DNA from: a virus
IMG/VR virus record: IMGVR_UViG_3300032770_000053
Span: 1-39,396 of that record
DNA: 39,396 nt
Reading direction: 5' to 3' (one strand)
The notes under the pieces were generated by a model that saw nothing but the letters and a program-made list of their open reading frames with translations, did not search any database and was not told the origin of the DNA. Positions 1-6,537 of the stretch are shown here, piece by piece (position 1 is the first letter of the stretch; each line of letters opens with the position of its first letter). Made by a program: the position numbers and the translations under genes.

Positions 1-2
1 TC

Positions 3-743
3 GACGAGGAAGGATCTGTTCCGGCTTGGTTCGAGGAAGATAAGCAACTTTGGCATGACCGTTGTTGTGAAGTCATTGCGAAGAAAGTTCTTCCACTAAT
101 CGCCAAGGGAACTTTCCCCGGAGATTTAGTAGTGGGTGAAAACCTTAAAGCCAAGCATCTAAAAAAGGTTTTAGGCTCCCTGTCCGTGAGTGCCGACTTC
201 GAGGCCCCGGTGCTTGCGACTGTGGGCGGCTACCTGTACGTGTGGGCCGACTTCAAGGCCCCGGTGCTTGCGACTGTGGGCGGCTACCTGGACGTGAGTG
301 CCGACTTCAAGGCCCCGGTGCTTGCGACTGTGGGCGGCTACCTGGACGTGAGTGCCGACTTCGAGGCCCCGGTGCTTGCGACTGTGGGCGGCTCCCTGTA
401 CGTGTGGTCCGACTTCAAGGCCCCGGTGCTTGCGACTGTGGGCGGCTCCCTGTACGTGTGGGCCGACTTCGAGGCCCCGGTGCTTGCGACTGTGGGCGGC
501 TCCCTGGACGTGAGGACCGACTTCGAGGCCCCGGTGCTTGCGACTGTGGGCGGCTACCTGTACGTGAGTGCCGACTTCGAGGCCCCGGTGCTTGCGACTG
601 TGGGCGGCTCCCTGGACGTGAGGACCGACTTCGAGGCCCCGGTGCTTGCGACTGTGGGCGGCTACCTGGACGTGAGTGCCGACAAAACTTTTAAGTGCCC
701 GGAGCTTAAGAAAGTCAATGGAATGGCTTACAAGGCGTCATGA
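3..743 (+). CDS. Solenoid repeat protein, 3' part of a gene that continues off the left edge
   Basis: The frame is open from base 3, so the GTG at 132 is internal rather than the start. The first ~45 residues (WFEEDKQLW, then AKKVLPLIAKG) form a helical stretch leading into nine near-identical 18-residue units of the type ADFEAPVLATVGGYLYV, then a degenerate cap ending KVNGMAYKAS. The spaced L/V/G pattern (VGG-x-L-x-V) resembles leucine-rich or receptor-L-domain-like beta-solenoids; this is inference. The 5' half is probably the truncated gene at 39242-39396 if the molecule is circular. The stop overlaps the next ATG (ATGA). It lies in the early operon. Function unknown; a binding or decoy scaffold is possible. 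Confidence 0.8.
   Translation, partial: DEEGSVPAWFEEDKQLWHDRCCEVIAKKVLPLIAKGTFPGDLVVGENLKAKHLKKVLGSLSVSADFEAPVLATVGGYLYVWADFKAPVLATVGGYLDVSADFKAPVLATVGGYLDVSADFEAPVLATVGGSLYVWSDFKAPVLATVGGSLYVWADFEAPVLATVGGSLDVRTDFEAPVLATVGGYLYVSADFEAPVLATVGGSLDVRTDFEAPVLATVGGYLDVSADKTFKCPELKKVNGMAYKAS
192..677 (+). repeat. Nine tandem 54-bp units within the solenoid gene
   Basis: Units start at 192, 246, 300, 354, 408, 462, 516, 570 and 624. A tenth, truncated and diverged, begins at 678. Each has the core gccccggtgcttgcgactgt unchanged. Differences fall at a few codons: GAG/AAG (E/K), TAC/TCC (Y/S), TAC/GAC (Y/D) and the junction codons encoding WA, SA, WS or RT. Synonymous sites are otherwise identical, which points to recent amplification or gene conversion. 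Confidence 0.95.
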
Positions 744-907
744 GGCCCCAGGACATGACGTTCGCGGAGTGGAAGCGCCGGGAGCGCGAGTACATCCTGC
801 GCAAGGAACAAGAGCGGATTGAGCGAGAGACCAAATCGCATTTTTCTTTTTGGCTCCTGGTGCTGGCCGCGATGGTGGCAGGGGTTTTGGTGTGGGTCAT
901 CCACTGA
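740..907 (+). CDS. Small C-terminally anchored membrane protein
   Basis: This 55-residue ORF starts at an ATG overlapping the previous stop (ATGA). Residues 9-34 are highly charged (WKRREREYILRKEQERIERE) and likely helical. Residues 37-54 (SFWLLVLAAMVAGVLVWV) form one hydrophobic segment with two residues following. The topology would put the charged helix in the cytoplasm with a C-terminal tail anchor. No family recognised. The tight coupling and clean amphipathic/hydrophobic layout support it being real. Confidence 0.6.
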   Translation: MRPQDMTFAEWKRREREYILRKEQERIERETKSHFSFWLLVLAAMVAGVLVWVIH

Positions 908-1017
908 ACCCCCAGCATTGCCATGGGGTGCGATGCGACTGCGGGGAGTGGTTTGAGTGCAAAGGGTGCGCGGGGTATGGGAGTTGGGGGTTGTGCCCCC
1001 GTTGCAAACAGAAATGA
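892..1017 (+). CDS. Zinc-ribbon mini-protein
   Basis: This frame, from a GTG inside the end of the membrane-protein gene, gives 41 residues with cysteines in pairs: HCHGVRCDCGEW, then CKGC and CPRC before a lysine-rich end. Paired CxC/CxxC motifs are typical of small zinc ribbons. The start is uncertain: GTG 892 or GTG 928. The stop TGA overlaps the next ATG at 1014. DNA or RNA binding or a protein-interaction role is possible but not shown. Confidence 0.45.
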   Translation: MGHPLNPQHCHGVRCDCGEWFECKGCAGYGSWGLCPRCKQK

Positions 1018-1139
1018 TTTTCCGCTCTTTTAACTTGAAGCTTGAGCCGATGGCGCGATGGTTCCCCGCGCTTGATAAGGCCCAACGCTACCGTCTTGCA
1101 AGCGGCAAAATAGGAAACCAAAAAAGAGCGCGCTTTTAA
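1014..1139 (+). CDS. Small basic protein, unknown
   Basis: This 41-residue ORF begins MIFRSFNLKLEPMARWFPAL and ends GKIGNQKRARF, rich in Arg and Lys. Its ATG overlaps the stop of the preceding zinc-ribbon frame (ATGA), the usual junction in this genome. It ends 44 bases before the Sak4-like gene. No family recognised; support comes from the coupled start and composition only. Confidence 0.4.
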   Translation: MIFRSFNLKLEPMARWFPALDKAQRYRLASGKIGNQKRARF

Positions 1140-1183
1140 TTTAAGTTCGGGCGCGAACTAAATCACGCAAGGAGGAAGCACCC

Positions 1184-2086
1184 ATGGCCCTCAAAGCCAA
1201 GAAGCCGGAAGTAAAAGAGAAGCGGTTAAAGCTGTTCCTGTTCGGACCTCCGGGCTCCCGCAAGACCACATCGGCCTTGCAGTTCCCGAAGAGCGTTCTA
1301 ATCGACATGGAGCGCGGATCGGAGCAGTACACCAAGACCATCAACAAGGCCGGATCGGTTGTCCTTGAGACAAACAACCCGGACGAAGTGATGGCCGAAG
1401 TCAAAACGCTCCTGACCGAAAAGCATGAGTACCGGACGTTGATCATCGATCCTGTGACGATCTTCTACCAAGCGTTGCAGGACAAATGGTCGCGCATCTT
1501 CGAGCATCATGCCAAGACGGATAAAGAGAAAGAGCTTCAAGACTTCGGTATGCGCTACTGGGGGCGCGTCAAATCGGAGTACAAGTCCTTCCTGCGGATG
1601 CTCTTGCAGTTGGATATGAACCTGATCGTGACGAGCCATCAGAAAGACATCTACGGCCCGAATATGCAGAAGGTCGGTATCGGGCCGGACTCCATGAAGG
1701 GCGATAACTACGTCTTTGACTATGTTTTCCGTTTGAACGTGGTCGGGGATAAGGCGATTGCCATCACGGAGAAACAGCGATCCGAGCCGCTAGAGCCTCA
1801 GAAGTTTCCCCCCGAGTTCGAATGGTCCTACGACAACTTCCGCAAGTTCTATGGATCAGAGATCATCGAGCGGGAAGCGGTCGCGGTCCCGCTGGCGACA
1901 GCCGCCCAGGTAGCCGAGATTACGGCGCTTTTAGAGGTCGTGAAGGTCAACGAAGAGGACGTTACCAAGCTCTTTACCAAGCATGACGTGGATGATTGGT
2001 CGGAGCTTACGGCAGAGGCCATCCAGAAGTACATAGACACGCTCAAGAAAAAGATTGCGCCGGTCGGCGCTGGAAAGGCGGCGTAA
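1184..2086 (+). CDS. Sak4-like RecA-fold ATPase (AAA_24 type), single-strand annealing/recombination
   Basis: A 300-residue protein with Walker A GPPGSRKTT at residues 21-29, Walker B TLIIDP at 85-90 and a sensor-like LIVTSHQ at 147-153. This layout matches the phage AAA_24/Sak4 group, RecA-related ATPases thought to promote single-strand annealing or strand exchange during phage recombination and replication. A ~60-residue C-terminal tail after residue 235 ends in a lysine-rich helix. Start ATG 1184 follows a strong SD (AAGGAGG, 1169-1175). It precedes a DUF669-like gene, a common Sak4 partner, with only a two-base gap. Confidence 0.85.
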   Translation: MALKAKKPEVKEKRLKLFLFGPPGSRKTTSALQFPKSVLIDMERGSEQYTKTINKAGSVVLETNNPDEVMAEVKTLLTEKHEYRTLIIDPVTIFYQALQDKWSRIFEHHAKTDKEKELQDFGMRYWGRVKSEYKSFLRMLLQLDMNLIVTSHQKDIYGPNMQKVGIGPDSMKGDNYVFDYVFRLNVVGDKAIAITEKQRSEPLEPQKFPPEFEWSYDNFRKFYGSEIIEREAVAVPLATAAQVAEITALLEVVKVNEEDVTKLFTKHDVDDWSELTAEAIQKYIDTLKKKIAPVGAGKAA

Positions 2087-2088
2087 TC

Positions 2089-2529
2089 ATGAAATACGAC
2101 GGAAGAGGCGTGGATGCTTCGGGCAGTTTCCCCATCATCGATAAGCCGGGATGGTATCCGTTCCGGATCATCGTGGCGACTCCGGGGGAATCCAAGAACG
2201 GGAATTACCAGGTGACGGTTGACGCCGCTTGCCTTGATCCCAAGTTCAAGGATTACACGGTCCGCCATTGGGTTACGTTTTTGCCCAAGGATCAAAAGGG
2301 TGCGGGCATGGCGCTTCACTTCCTCAAGTGCATCGGGGAGCCTTATGAAGACATCATTGATGTCGAGCCTATGAACTGGGAGCGTAAGACGTTTATGGGT
2401 AAGGTCGAAATCTCGGAGTACCAGGGAAAGAGGAACAACAAGTTCTCTGAGATTTCCCCCATCAAGGACGACGACGCGGGGCCGTTTCCGCCCGATCCTA
2501 ACGAAGGCAAGACGGCGTTCGAGGAATAG
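2089..2529 (+). CDS. DUF669-like protein, probable ssDNA-binding partner of the Sak4-like ATPase
   Basis: 146 residues. The motifs GWYPFRIIVATPGESKNG, WVTFLPK and MGKVEISEYQGKRNNKF match the pattern of phage DUF669-type proteins (extended beta strands ending with a Y-x-G-K-x-N stretch). Such proteins usually accompany Sak4 or other annealing systems and are thought to act as SSB-like factors. The tail is acidic and proline-rich (DDDAGPFPPDPNE), as in many SSBs. The ATG at 2089 was chosen because upstream in-frame residues are antisense-like and it sits two bases after the ATPase stop. Confidence 0.7.
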   Translation: MKYDGRGVDASGSFPIIDKPGWYPFRIIVATPGESKNGNYQVTVDAACLDPKFKDYTVRHWVTFLPKDQKGAGMALHFLKCIGEPYEDIIDVEPMNWERKTFMGKVEISEYQGKRNNKFSEISPIKDDDAGPFPPDPNEGKTAFEE

Positions 2530-2531
2530 GC

Positions 2532-2711
2532 GTGAAACTCCAAGGCTCGATAACGCAGTTGAAGTCTCGGGTCAATGCCTCCGGGGAGACCGTGCAAACG
2601 GTTTCCCTGGAGATGTTTGGGGATTTTTCTTCTCTTCATGGACTTATGAAAAAGCCTTTGATCATTGAGCTTGTCGAGGATGATAAGGGGCTTGGAGCGT
2701 TTGAATCATGA
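2532..2711 (+). CDS. Small conserved-looking protein of the recombination cluster
   Basis: 59 residues from a GTG two bases after the DUF669-like stop. The sequence starts MKLQGSITQLKSRVNASGET and reads as a beta-rich fold ending in an acidic patch (ELVEDDKG). Its position suggests a role with recombination or replication. No family recognised. The stop overlaps the next ATG (ATGA). Confidence 0.55.
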   Translation: MKLQGSITQLKSRVNASGETVQTVSLEMFGDFSSLHGLMKKPLIIELVEDDKGLGAFES

Positions 2712-2854
2712 CCGCCCCCGACCTCCTCCTAGCCTGTTGCGAAGAGATCAGAGAGGAAGCGGAGCGGTATCCGGCGTGGGAAGTTGCTTTGATGCGGGAT
2801 TGTATGGCGGCGAGTATTTGGATGGGAGTTGGGGAGTTACCGACGAGAAATTGA
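2708..2854 (+). CDS. Small helical protein, unknown
   Basis: 48 residues, starting MTAPDLLLACCEEIREEAER, coupled by ATGA to the upstream gene. It is predicted mostly helical with acidic and hydrophobic alternation. No family recognised. It ends 13 bases before the Acb2/Tad1-like gene, whose SD (AAAGGAG) starts within its stop. Confidence 0.5.
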   Translation: MTAPDLLLACCEEIREEAERYPAWEVALMRDCMAASIWMGVGELPTRN

Positions 2855-2867
2855 AAGGAGAAATGAA

Positions 2868-3128
2868 ATGCCAGAGAGCGAAATGAAAAACGAGTCGATC
2901 AGGTTCAGTTATGTCCGATACGACTCAGTATCGACAGAAAAGCAGGAGGCCTTTAAAGCAGAGTTTCAGAAATTAGAGAGCATGGCTTATGAGAAGTTGC
3001 CTGATGGCCGAGCGCGTTCATTATTTTTGACTGCTCTGGAAGAGGCCTATATGTGGACAGGTAAAGCGATTCGTGATGAGCAAATCGCCAGAGAAACGCC
3101 AGTTGGACACGTTCCGGAGCGCGGCTAA
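2868..3128 (+). CDS. Acb2/Tad1-like hairpin protein: candidate cyclic-nucleotide sponge (anti-CBASS/anti-Thoeris)
   Basis: 86 residues. The C-terminal half carries the signature of the Acb2/Tad1 hairpin family: LPDGRARSLFLTALEEA (44-60) followed by YMWTGKAIRDEQIA. An N-terminal helix (TEKQEAFKAEFQKLESMAYE, 23-42) precedes it. Known members form helical multimers that bind cyclic di- or trinucleotides (Acb2) or cyclic ADP-ribose derivatives (Tad1) and so block CBASS or Thoeris signalling. The start ATG 2868 is preceded by AAAGGAG at good spacing. An early-operon position suits an anti-defence role. Ligand and activity are inferred; some family members may have other roles. Confidence 0.75.
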   Translation: MPESEMKNESIRFSYVRYDSVSTEKQEAFKAEFQKLESMAYEKLPDGRARSLFLTALEEAYMWTGKAIRDEQIARETPVGHVPERG

Positions 3129-3243
3129 ACGGTTCGGGGGTCAACCTAAACCCCCAAGATTTTATTAATGGCGAGGAAGGCTCGGAAGGCTCCACTTTAT
3201 TAGACAAACCAACCGGGGGGTTGGGTTACAAGAGGGAGGGTCG
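3129..3243 (+). other. Non-coding gap with two short hairpins
   Basis: Stem 1 pairs GGGGGT (3136-3141) with ACCCCC (3150-3155) and is followed by a loose T-rich stretch, so it could be a weak terminator. Stem 2 pairs AACCAACC (3207-3214) with 3219-3227 just ahead of the SD (GAGGGAGGG) of the next gene. A possible 30-residue ORF at 3076-3168 (MSKSPEKRQLDTFRSAAKRF) overlaps the Acb2-like tail but is poorly supported. Confidence 0.45.
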
Positions 3244-4176
3244 GTGCGGGCGAGAAGTTTAAAGCCGGGGTTTTTCAAGAACGAAAAATTGGCCGCATTG
3301 CCGTTCGAAGCAAGGCTTCTTTTTATTGGCCTCTGGTGCCTCGCGGATCGCGAAGGAAGGCTTGAAGATAGGCCAAAGAGGATTAGCGCAGAGGTTTTTC
3401 CGTATGAGCGCGTAAATGTGGATAAATTGCTCGATGTAATTACATGTCATGGCTTTACATTACGTTATGAGGTTGATGGCAATCGTTATATCCAGATTGT
3501 CAATTTTTCAAAACACCAGTTCCCGCATCCGCACGAAGCCAAGTCAATAATCCCGCCATGTAATTACATTCCATGTAATGTCCATCTGAATCCCTCTTCT
3601 CTGAATCCCTCTTCTCTGAATCCTGGTAAGGCGGCTGCGCCGCTTGAGTACCCGATGCCGGACCCAAAGGCGAACCCAAAGGCCTGCTTAGTTCTGTCGT
3701 TTAAGACCCGCAAGGGGGTTCCGTTTGATGATCGGGCATGGGATCGGTTGAACTTTGCTCGCTGCATGGTAGCGGCCGGAACCCTTCTCGGACTCTGCAA
3801 AGACCTTCAATCCGCCGAAAGCTGCCTTAACGACATGAGCGCCGACTATGACGCTAAAGGCTTGTCGTGGACGTTGGAAACCGTGGCCCGCAACGCGCCG
3901 GAATGGCTGAAAAAGAATGGGAGGATCGATGCTAACTCAAGTCGTGCTGGCCTTCGCTTGGCGATCGCTCAACGAAAAGCAAAAGGCGGAAGTGGAAATG
4001 GTCTGGAGAAAATATCCGCGCGGGAGGTACTTAATCCCATACGAGTGGGCGCGAATCCTGCGAACGGAAATTCCCCTCAAGATCAGCGAGCCGGAGGAAC
4101 GGGAGATGCTATTCACCTGGAACGACCATTGCAAGAAAACGAACATGGATCAAATGTCGATACCGTTCGATCATGA
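3244..4176 (+). CDS. DnaD-like replication initiator with N-terminal winged helix
   Basis: Starts at GTG 3244 behind SD GAGGGAGGG. The N-terminus (FFKNEKLAALPFEARLLFIG, then LADREGRLEDRPKRI) is the typical winged-helix start of phage replication initiator/DnaD-like proteins. A middle linker carries a duplicated LNPSS, and a helical domain with FDDRAWDRLNFARC follows. These proteins bind the phage origin and help load the host helicase. After about residue 228 the frame runs 248 bases into the next gene; those ~80 residues are low-complexity and look like an out-of-frame extension rather than a domain. Confidence 0.7.
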   Translation: MRARSLKPGFFKNEKLAALPFEARLLFIGLWCLADREGRLEDRPKRISAEVFPYERVNVDKLLDVITCHGFTLRYEVDGNRYIQIVNFSKHQFPHPHEAKSIIPPCNYIPCNVHLNPSSLNPSSLNPGKAAAPLEYPMPDPKANPKACLVLSFKTRKGVPFDDRAWDRLNFARCMVAAGTLLGLCKDLQSAESCLNDMSADYDAKGLSWTLETVARNAPEWLKKNGRIDANSSRAGLRLAIAQRKAKGGSGNGLEKISAREVLNPIRVGANPANGNSPQDQRAGGTGDAIHLERPLQENEHGSNVDTVRS

Positions 4177-4267
4177 CGAGTGGTTTACTTGGCTGGCCTA
4201 TGCCGAGAAGCATTATTCCAAACCGCTTCCGATCGCTTCGCCATCGTCGGGAGATTGGGCCGCTTAA
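3929..4267 (+). CDS. Unknown protein overlapping the initiator gene
   Basis: 112 residues from ATG 3929 with SD GGGAGG just upstream. The sequence has strong protein character: MLTQVVLAFAWRSLNEKQKA, WRKYPRGRYLIPYEWARIL and DEWFTWLAYAEKHYSK. It is rich in Trp and Tyr with helical spacing. In the overlap this frame looks more protein-like than the upstream gene's frame. Possibly a replication accessory factor judging by position; no family recognised. Confidence 0.65.
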   Translation: MLTQVVLAFAWRSLNEKQKAEVEMVWRKYPRGRYLIPYEWARILRTEIPLKISEPEEREMLFTWNDHCKKTNMDQMSIPFDHDEWFTWLAYAEKHYSKPLPIASPSSGDWAA

Positions 4268-4507
4268 ATGAGATCGCAAACCGATCAAATGCTTTTTTGG
4301 TTTCGCATGAAGCGGCGAGCGACCTTAGCGGATATTTTACGAAGCGGCGAACGGTGGGTTTGGGAATTTAGAGCTAGAAAGTCGGAACTCAACGCGGCCG
4401 GTGGCCCGCAAATCGTCCTCGTCGAAGAACATCCGAAGAACGCGAACATGAATGTTTACGAAGTTCGGGAACCGTCCCGAGATGGGCAGTTCGAGATGGT
4501 CCTATGA
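4268..4507 (+). CDS. Small winged-helix/HTH protein
   Basis: 79 residues, starting immediately after the previous stop (TAAATG). Residues 16-45 (RRATLADILRSGERWVWEFRARKSELNAAG) fit the helix-turn-helix of small phage winged-helix proteins, and NMNVYEV is a typical closing beta strand. These are DNA-binding proteins of mostly unknown targets. It ends with an ATGA overlap. Confidence 0.6.
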   Translation: MRSQTDQMLFWFRMKRRATLADILRSGERWVWEFRARKSELNAAGGPQIVLVEEHPKNANMNVYEVREPSRDGQFEMVL

Positions 4508-4674
4508 CCGCCCTAGAAAAATCCTGGCTAAAAGAAAAGCGCGAGGAGCTAGAGCGTTGTTACGAAGTCTACGGCCCCGATGTTGCGTGTTGGGACATCG
4601 TCGGCTTTCTGAACATCATCGACCGACAGGCCCGCGAGATTCGACGGCTGAAAACGGAGGTGGCGGCGAAGTGA
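4504..4674 (+). CDS. Small charged helical protein
   Basis: 56 residues (MTALEKSWLKEKREELERCY, then DIVGFLNIIDRQAREIRRLK), dominated by charged amphipathic helix and likely coiled coil. It is coupled by ATGA upstream and GTGA downstream, so it is translated between the winged-helix gene and the RusA gene. No family recognised. Confidence 0.6.
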   Translation: MTALEKSWLKEKREELERCYEVYGPDVACWDIVGFLNIIDRQAREIRRLKTEVAAK

Positions 4675-5042
4675 TATTCACCATATTCACCATCGAAGGC
4701 CGTTTACCAGGAATGAACGATTTCATTGGAGCGATGAACGCGAACCGATGGAAAGGCGCTGAGTTGAAACGCAAAGAGACAAAGCGATGCGCGATGGCCG
4801 TGAAGGGTTTAACCCCCATTCGCAAGCCGGTGATGCTTTCAATTGCATGGTTTGAGCCGAACGCGCGGCGTGACATAGACAATGTGGCGGCCGGGGGAAC
4901 CAAGGTCTTGCTGGATGGCCTTGTAATGGCCGGAATCCTGCCTTCCGATGGCCGAAAGTGGGTCAGGGGCATATCGCATCAGTTCCCAGAGATTTGCCCT
5001 TCAAATCCAAGGGTTGAAGTCACTATTCAGGAGATCGCATGA
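4671..5042 (+). CDS. rusA: RusA-family Holliday junction resolvase
   Basis: 123 residues from a GTG overlapping the previous stop (GTGA). The RusA core is visible: FTIEGRLPGMN at the start, RRDIDN (67-71) with paired acidic residues D68 and D70, K78, LLDGL with D82, and PSDGRKWV (91-98) in place of the usual DD motif. RusA dimers cut four-way junctions formed during replication and recombination. Here it fits with the Sak4-like system. The single Asp in the second motif is a mild departure from the common form. Confidence 0.85.
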   Translation: MIFTIFTIEGRLPGMNDFIGAMNANRWKGAELKRKETKRCAMAVKGLTPIRKPVMLSIAWFEPNARRDIDNVAAGGTKVLLDGLVMAGILPSDGRKWVRGISHQFPEICPSNPRVEVTIQEIA

Positions 5043-5224
5043 AAACGCTGATTCTAGTCACCGTATTGTTATCGCTCTCATCTTGCTGTTACTCCCCCTA
5101 CCGCCCCGGCTGTTCCCTCACCGACTCCCAGCGCATGAGCGAGCATATGCGGAGCCCCCTAGCCGGTAGGGTCGAGGCGCGGTGCGATGAACGGTTATCA
5201 AACTGCGGGAAGCGGCCCGGATGA
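5039..5224 (+). CDS. Putative small lipoprotein
   Basis: 61 residues. The N-terminus has a positive charge, a hydrophobic stretch (LILVTVLLSL) and a lipobox-like LSSC with C16 as possible lipidated cysteine. The remainder is polar with three more cysteines. Starts at ATGA overlap with the resolvase. Phage lipoproteins include Rz1 spanins and superinfection-exclusion factors; with an early-operon position the latter is more likely than lysis. Function is not shown. Confidence 0.5.
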   Translation: MKTLILVTVLLSLSSCCYSPYRPGCSLTDSQRMSEHMRSPLAGRVEARCDERLSNCGKRPG

Positions 5225-5357
5225 TCCCCGCCGCGTTCCTCTGCGCCGCCATGTCGCTGCCTTTGACGAGCTTTTTCCCATCGTCGAAGATGGGAGCGGT
5301 GCATTTGGAGAAGATGATTTCAATGGCGGACCACTACGGACGAACGAGGCCGTATGA
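5187..5357 (+). CDS. Small acidic protein
   Basis: 56 residues from ATG 5187 (MNGYQTAGSG, then AAFDELFPIVEDGSGAFGED). This frame has more protein-like composition than the overlapping longer frame that begins at ATG 5221. Its stop lies one base before ATG 5359, so it probably couples translation to the methyltransferase-like gene. No family recognised. Confidence 0.45.
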   Translation: MNGYQTAGSGPDDPRRVPLRRHVAAFDELFPIVEDGSGAFGEDDFNGGPLRTNEAV

Positions 5358-5358
5358 C

Positions 5359-5919
5359 ATGACCATTCTTAGGTTCTTACTGCGCTTCGGGGGGGCGAAT
5401 GAAATCCCTACGGAGCAGCGGCAGCGGGTATTGATATTCGGCGGGGATGGCGACATAGTCAAGAGCTTCCGCCAGTTGGCGTTCCTGGCGTTCCGGGCCG
5501 CATTGGTTCCGGAGACTCCCTGGGATGTCATCGCGGCGGCGAATAGCGTCCCGTTTGCGCGGGAGAGCGCCGGGACGGTCATGTGCCTCTTGGAAATCAC
5601 ATCCGAGCCCTGGGAGGCAATGCGCTACTTCGCAGAGCTGGCGCGACCCTTGGCGACGCACGGCTATTTCATCTTTTATCCCGCGTTCGCCAGGCGTTTC
5701 CCTGGGTTCCTGGAGCGCGCGGGATTCTTTCGGTTGCCGATCAAATGGTACGGGGCGGAGGTTTGGCAGAAACAAGGGACTAGGAGGAACCATGAGCGAT
5801 TTAAGAAAGTTCGTGAGTTTCCACTGGGAATTTTACAACCCGGCGGACGAAGCGCAAGTGCGAATCCTGCATTTCATCAAGCAAGAGATTACAAAAGAGT
5901 TGTGGGCTCGGCAGCTTAA
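5359..5919 (+). CDS. Degenerate SAM-methyltransferase-like protein
   Basis: Class I methyltransferase features can be seen: RVLIFGGDGDI as an unusual motif I, an acidic/Pro turn (VPETPWDVIAA), SAGTVMCLLEIT at the motif IV position, and a long helix then GYFIFYP. The classical GxGxG is replaced by GGDGD and the fold is short, so substrate and activity are unknown. The frame also stays open upstream to ATG 5221, but that part overlaps a more convincing small gene, so I chose ATG 5359. The last ~43 residues overlap the next gene and look non-native. Confidence 0.5.
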   Translation: MTILRFLLRFGGANEIPTEQRQRVLIFGGDGDIVKSFRQLAFLAFRAALVPETPWDVIAAANSVPFARESAGTVMCLLEITSEPWEAMRYFAELARPLATHGYFIFYPAFARRFPGFLERAGFFRLPIKWYGAEVWQKQGTRRNHERFKKVREFPLGILQPGGRSASANPAFHQARDYKRVVGSAA

Positions 5920-5941
5920 GCAGATGAAGGGGGCGGCATGA
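5792..5941 (+). CDS. Small helical protein, unknown
   Basis: 49 residues from ATG 5792, with a textbook SD (AGGAGG, 5783-5788). Sequence: MSDLRKFVSFHWEFYNPADE, then helical ILHFIKQEITKELWARQLKQ. It overlaps the 3' end of the methyltransferase-like frame by 128 bases and the next start by ATGA. No family recognised. Confidence 0.65.
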   Translation: MSDLRKFVSFHWEFYNPADEAQVRILHFIKQEITKELWARQLKQMKGAA

Positions 5942-6255
5942 CTAGCGACGAGAAGGTGCGTGAGGTCGCATTAAGCATCATGGGAATTGTGCGCAATCCC
6001 GATACAATCAATAAGTTCCAGGTCCAAATAGCAGTCGAGAGATTAAATGTTGCCCTCTCCGAAGCCCGCGAGGATGGATTTCAAGAGGGGATTAGAACGG
6101 AAAGGGCATCTAATTCGGGTGTTACTAAGTATCTGTTGGGGAAAATCGAAGGCAGGAAGGCGGGCCTGGAAGAAGCAAAAACCATCGTGGAGGTGAACAA
6201 GCGTGATTGGGGAAAAACCGTCAATAAACTCACTGCAAAAACACGAGCATTGTAA
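5938..6255 (+). CDS. Helical/coiled-coil protein, unknown
   Basis: 105 residues starting at an ATGA overlap. Mostly charged helix (VQIAVERLNVALSEARED and KIEGRKAGLEEAKTIVEV). No family recognised. A strong internal SD (GGAGGTGA) in its 3' end serves the next, overlapping gene. Confidence 0.65.
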   Translation: MTSDEKVREVALSIMGIVRNPDTINKFQVQIAVERLNVALSEAREDGFQEGIRTERASNSGVTKYLLGKIEGRKAGLEEAKTIVEVNKRDWGKTVNKLTAKTRAL

Positions 6256-6346
6256 ATGCTGCATCCGGGCAGGATACGAAATGTGTTGCATATGCGGACA
6301 CCCTATCCGCGCCCTCGCTGCCCAGCCGGGGAAAGAGGAATTATGA
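6203..6346 (+). CDS. Zinc-binding mini-protein
   Basis: 47 residues from GTG 6203, overlapping the upstream gene by 53 bases but preceded by a strong SD (GGAGGTGA, 6189-6196). Metal-ligand candidates cluster as HEHCKCC then MCCICGHP, a compact zinc-ribbon arrangement. The stop overlaps ATG 6343 (ATGA). The good SD plus Cys clustering make it credible. Role unknown. Confidence 0.6.
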   Translation: MIGEKPSINSLQKHEHCKCCIRAGYEMCCICGHPIRALAAQPGKEEL

Positions 6347-6516
6347 TTTTCCGAATTGAGGATCTTTTAAAAATGGCGAATGAAGTATCAGTGATCGTCG
6401 ATGGGAAATATGCCCCGGCTAGGCCCCTCGCGGGGGGCTTCGACCGTCGCTTAAGGGCCGCGTGGTTAGCTCTTACAGGCAAAGCGGATGCGGTAATCTG
6501 GCCTGGCGGACAATAA
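6343..6516 (+). CDS. Small conserved phage protein
   Basis: 57 residues (MIFRIEDLLKMANEVSVIVD, YAPARPL, then RLRAAWLALTGKADAVIWPG). The layout APARP...W..xTGKADAxxWPGGQ recurs in many small phage proteins of unknown function, a family impression from memory and unchecked. SD AGAGGA is present and the start is ATGA-coupled. Confidence 0.65.
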   Translation: MIFRIEDLLKMANEVSVIVDGKYAPARPLAGGFDRRLRAAWLALTGKADAVIWPGGQ

Positions 6517-6537
6517 GAGGCCGGAAAAAGGAAAATT

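Noticed and set aside
192-677. CRISPR array
   Set aside because: The repeats are contiguous with no spacers and are translated in frame.
192-677. Diversity-generating retroelement target
   Set aside because: No reverse transcriptase or template repeat was found in the window, and changes are not limited to adenines.
242-694. Second long open frame through the 54-bp repeats (GPGACDCGRLPGR units)
   Set aside because: It is a shadow of the repeat unit; a unit length divisible by three keeps all frames without stops open. No SD and unnatural Cys/Arg/Gly composition.
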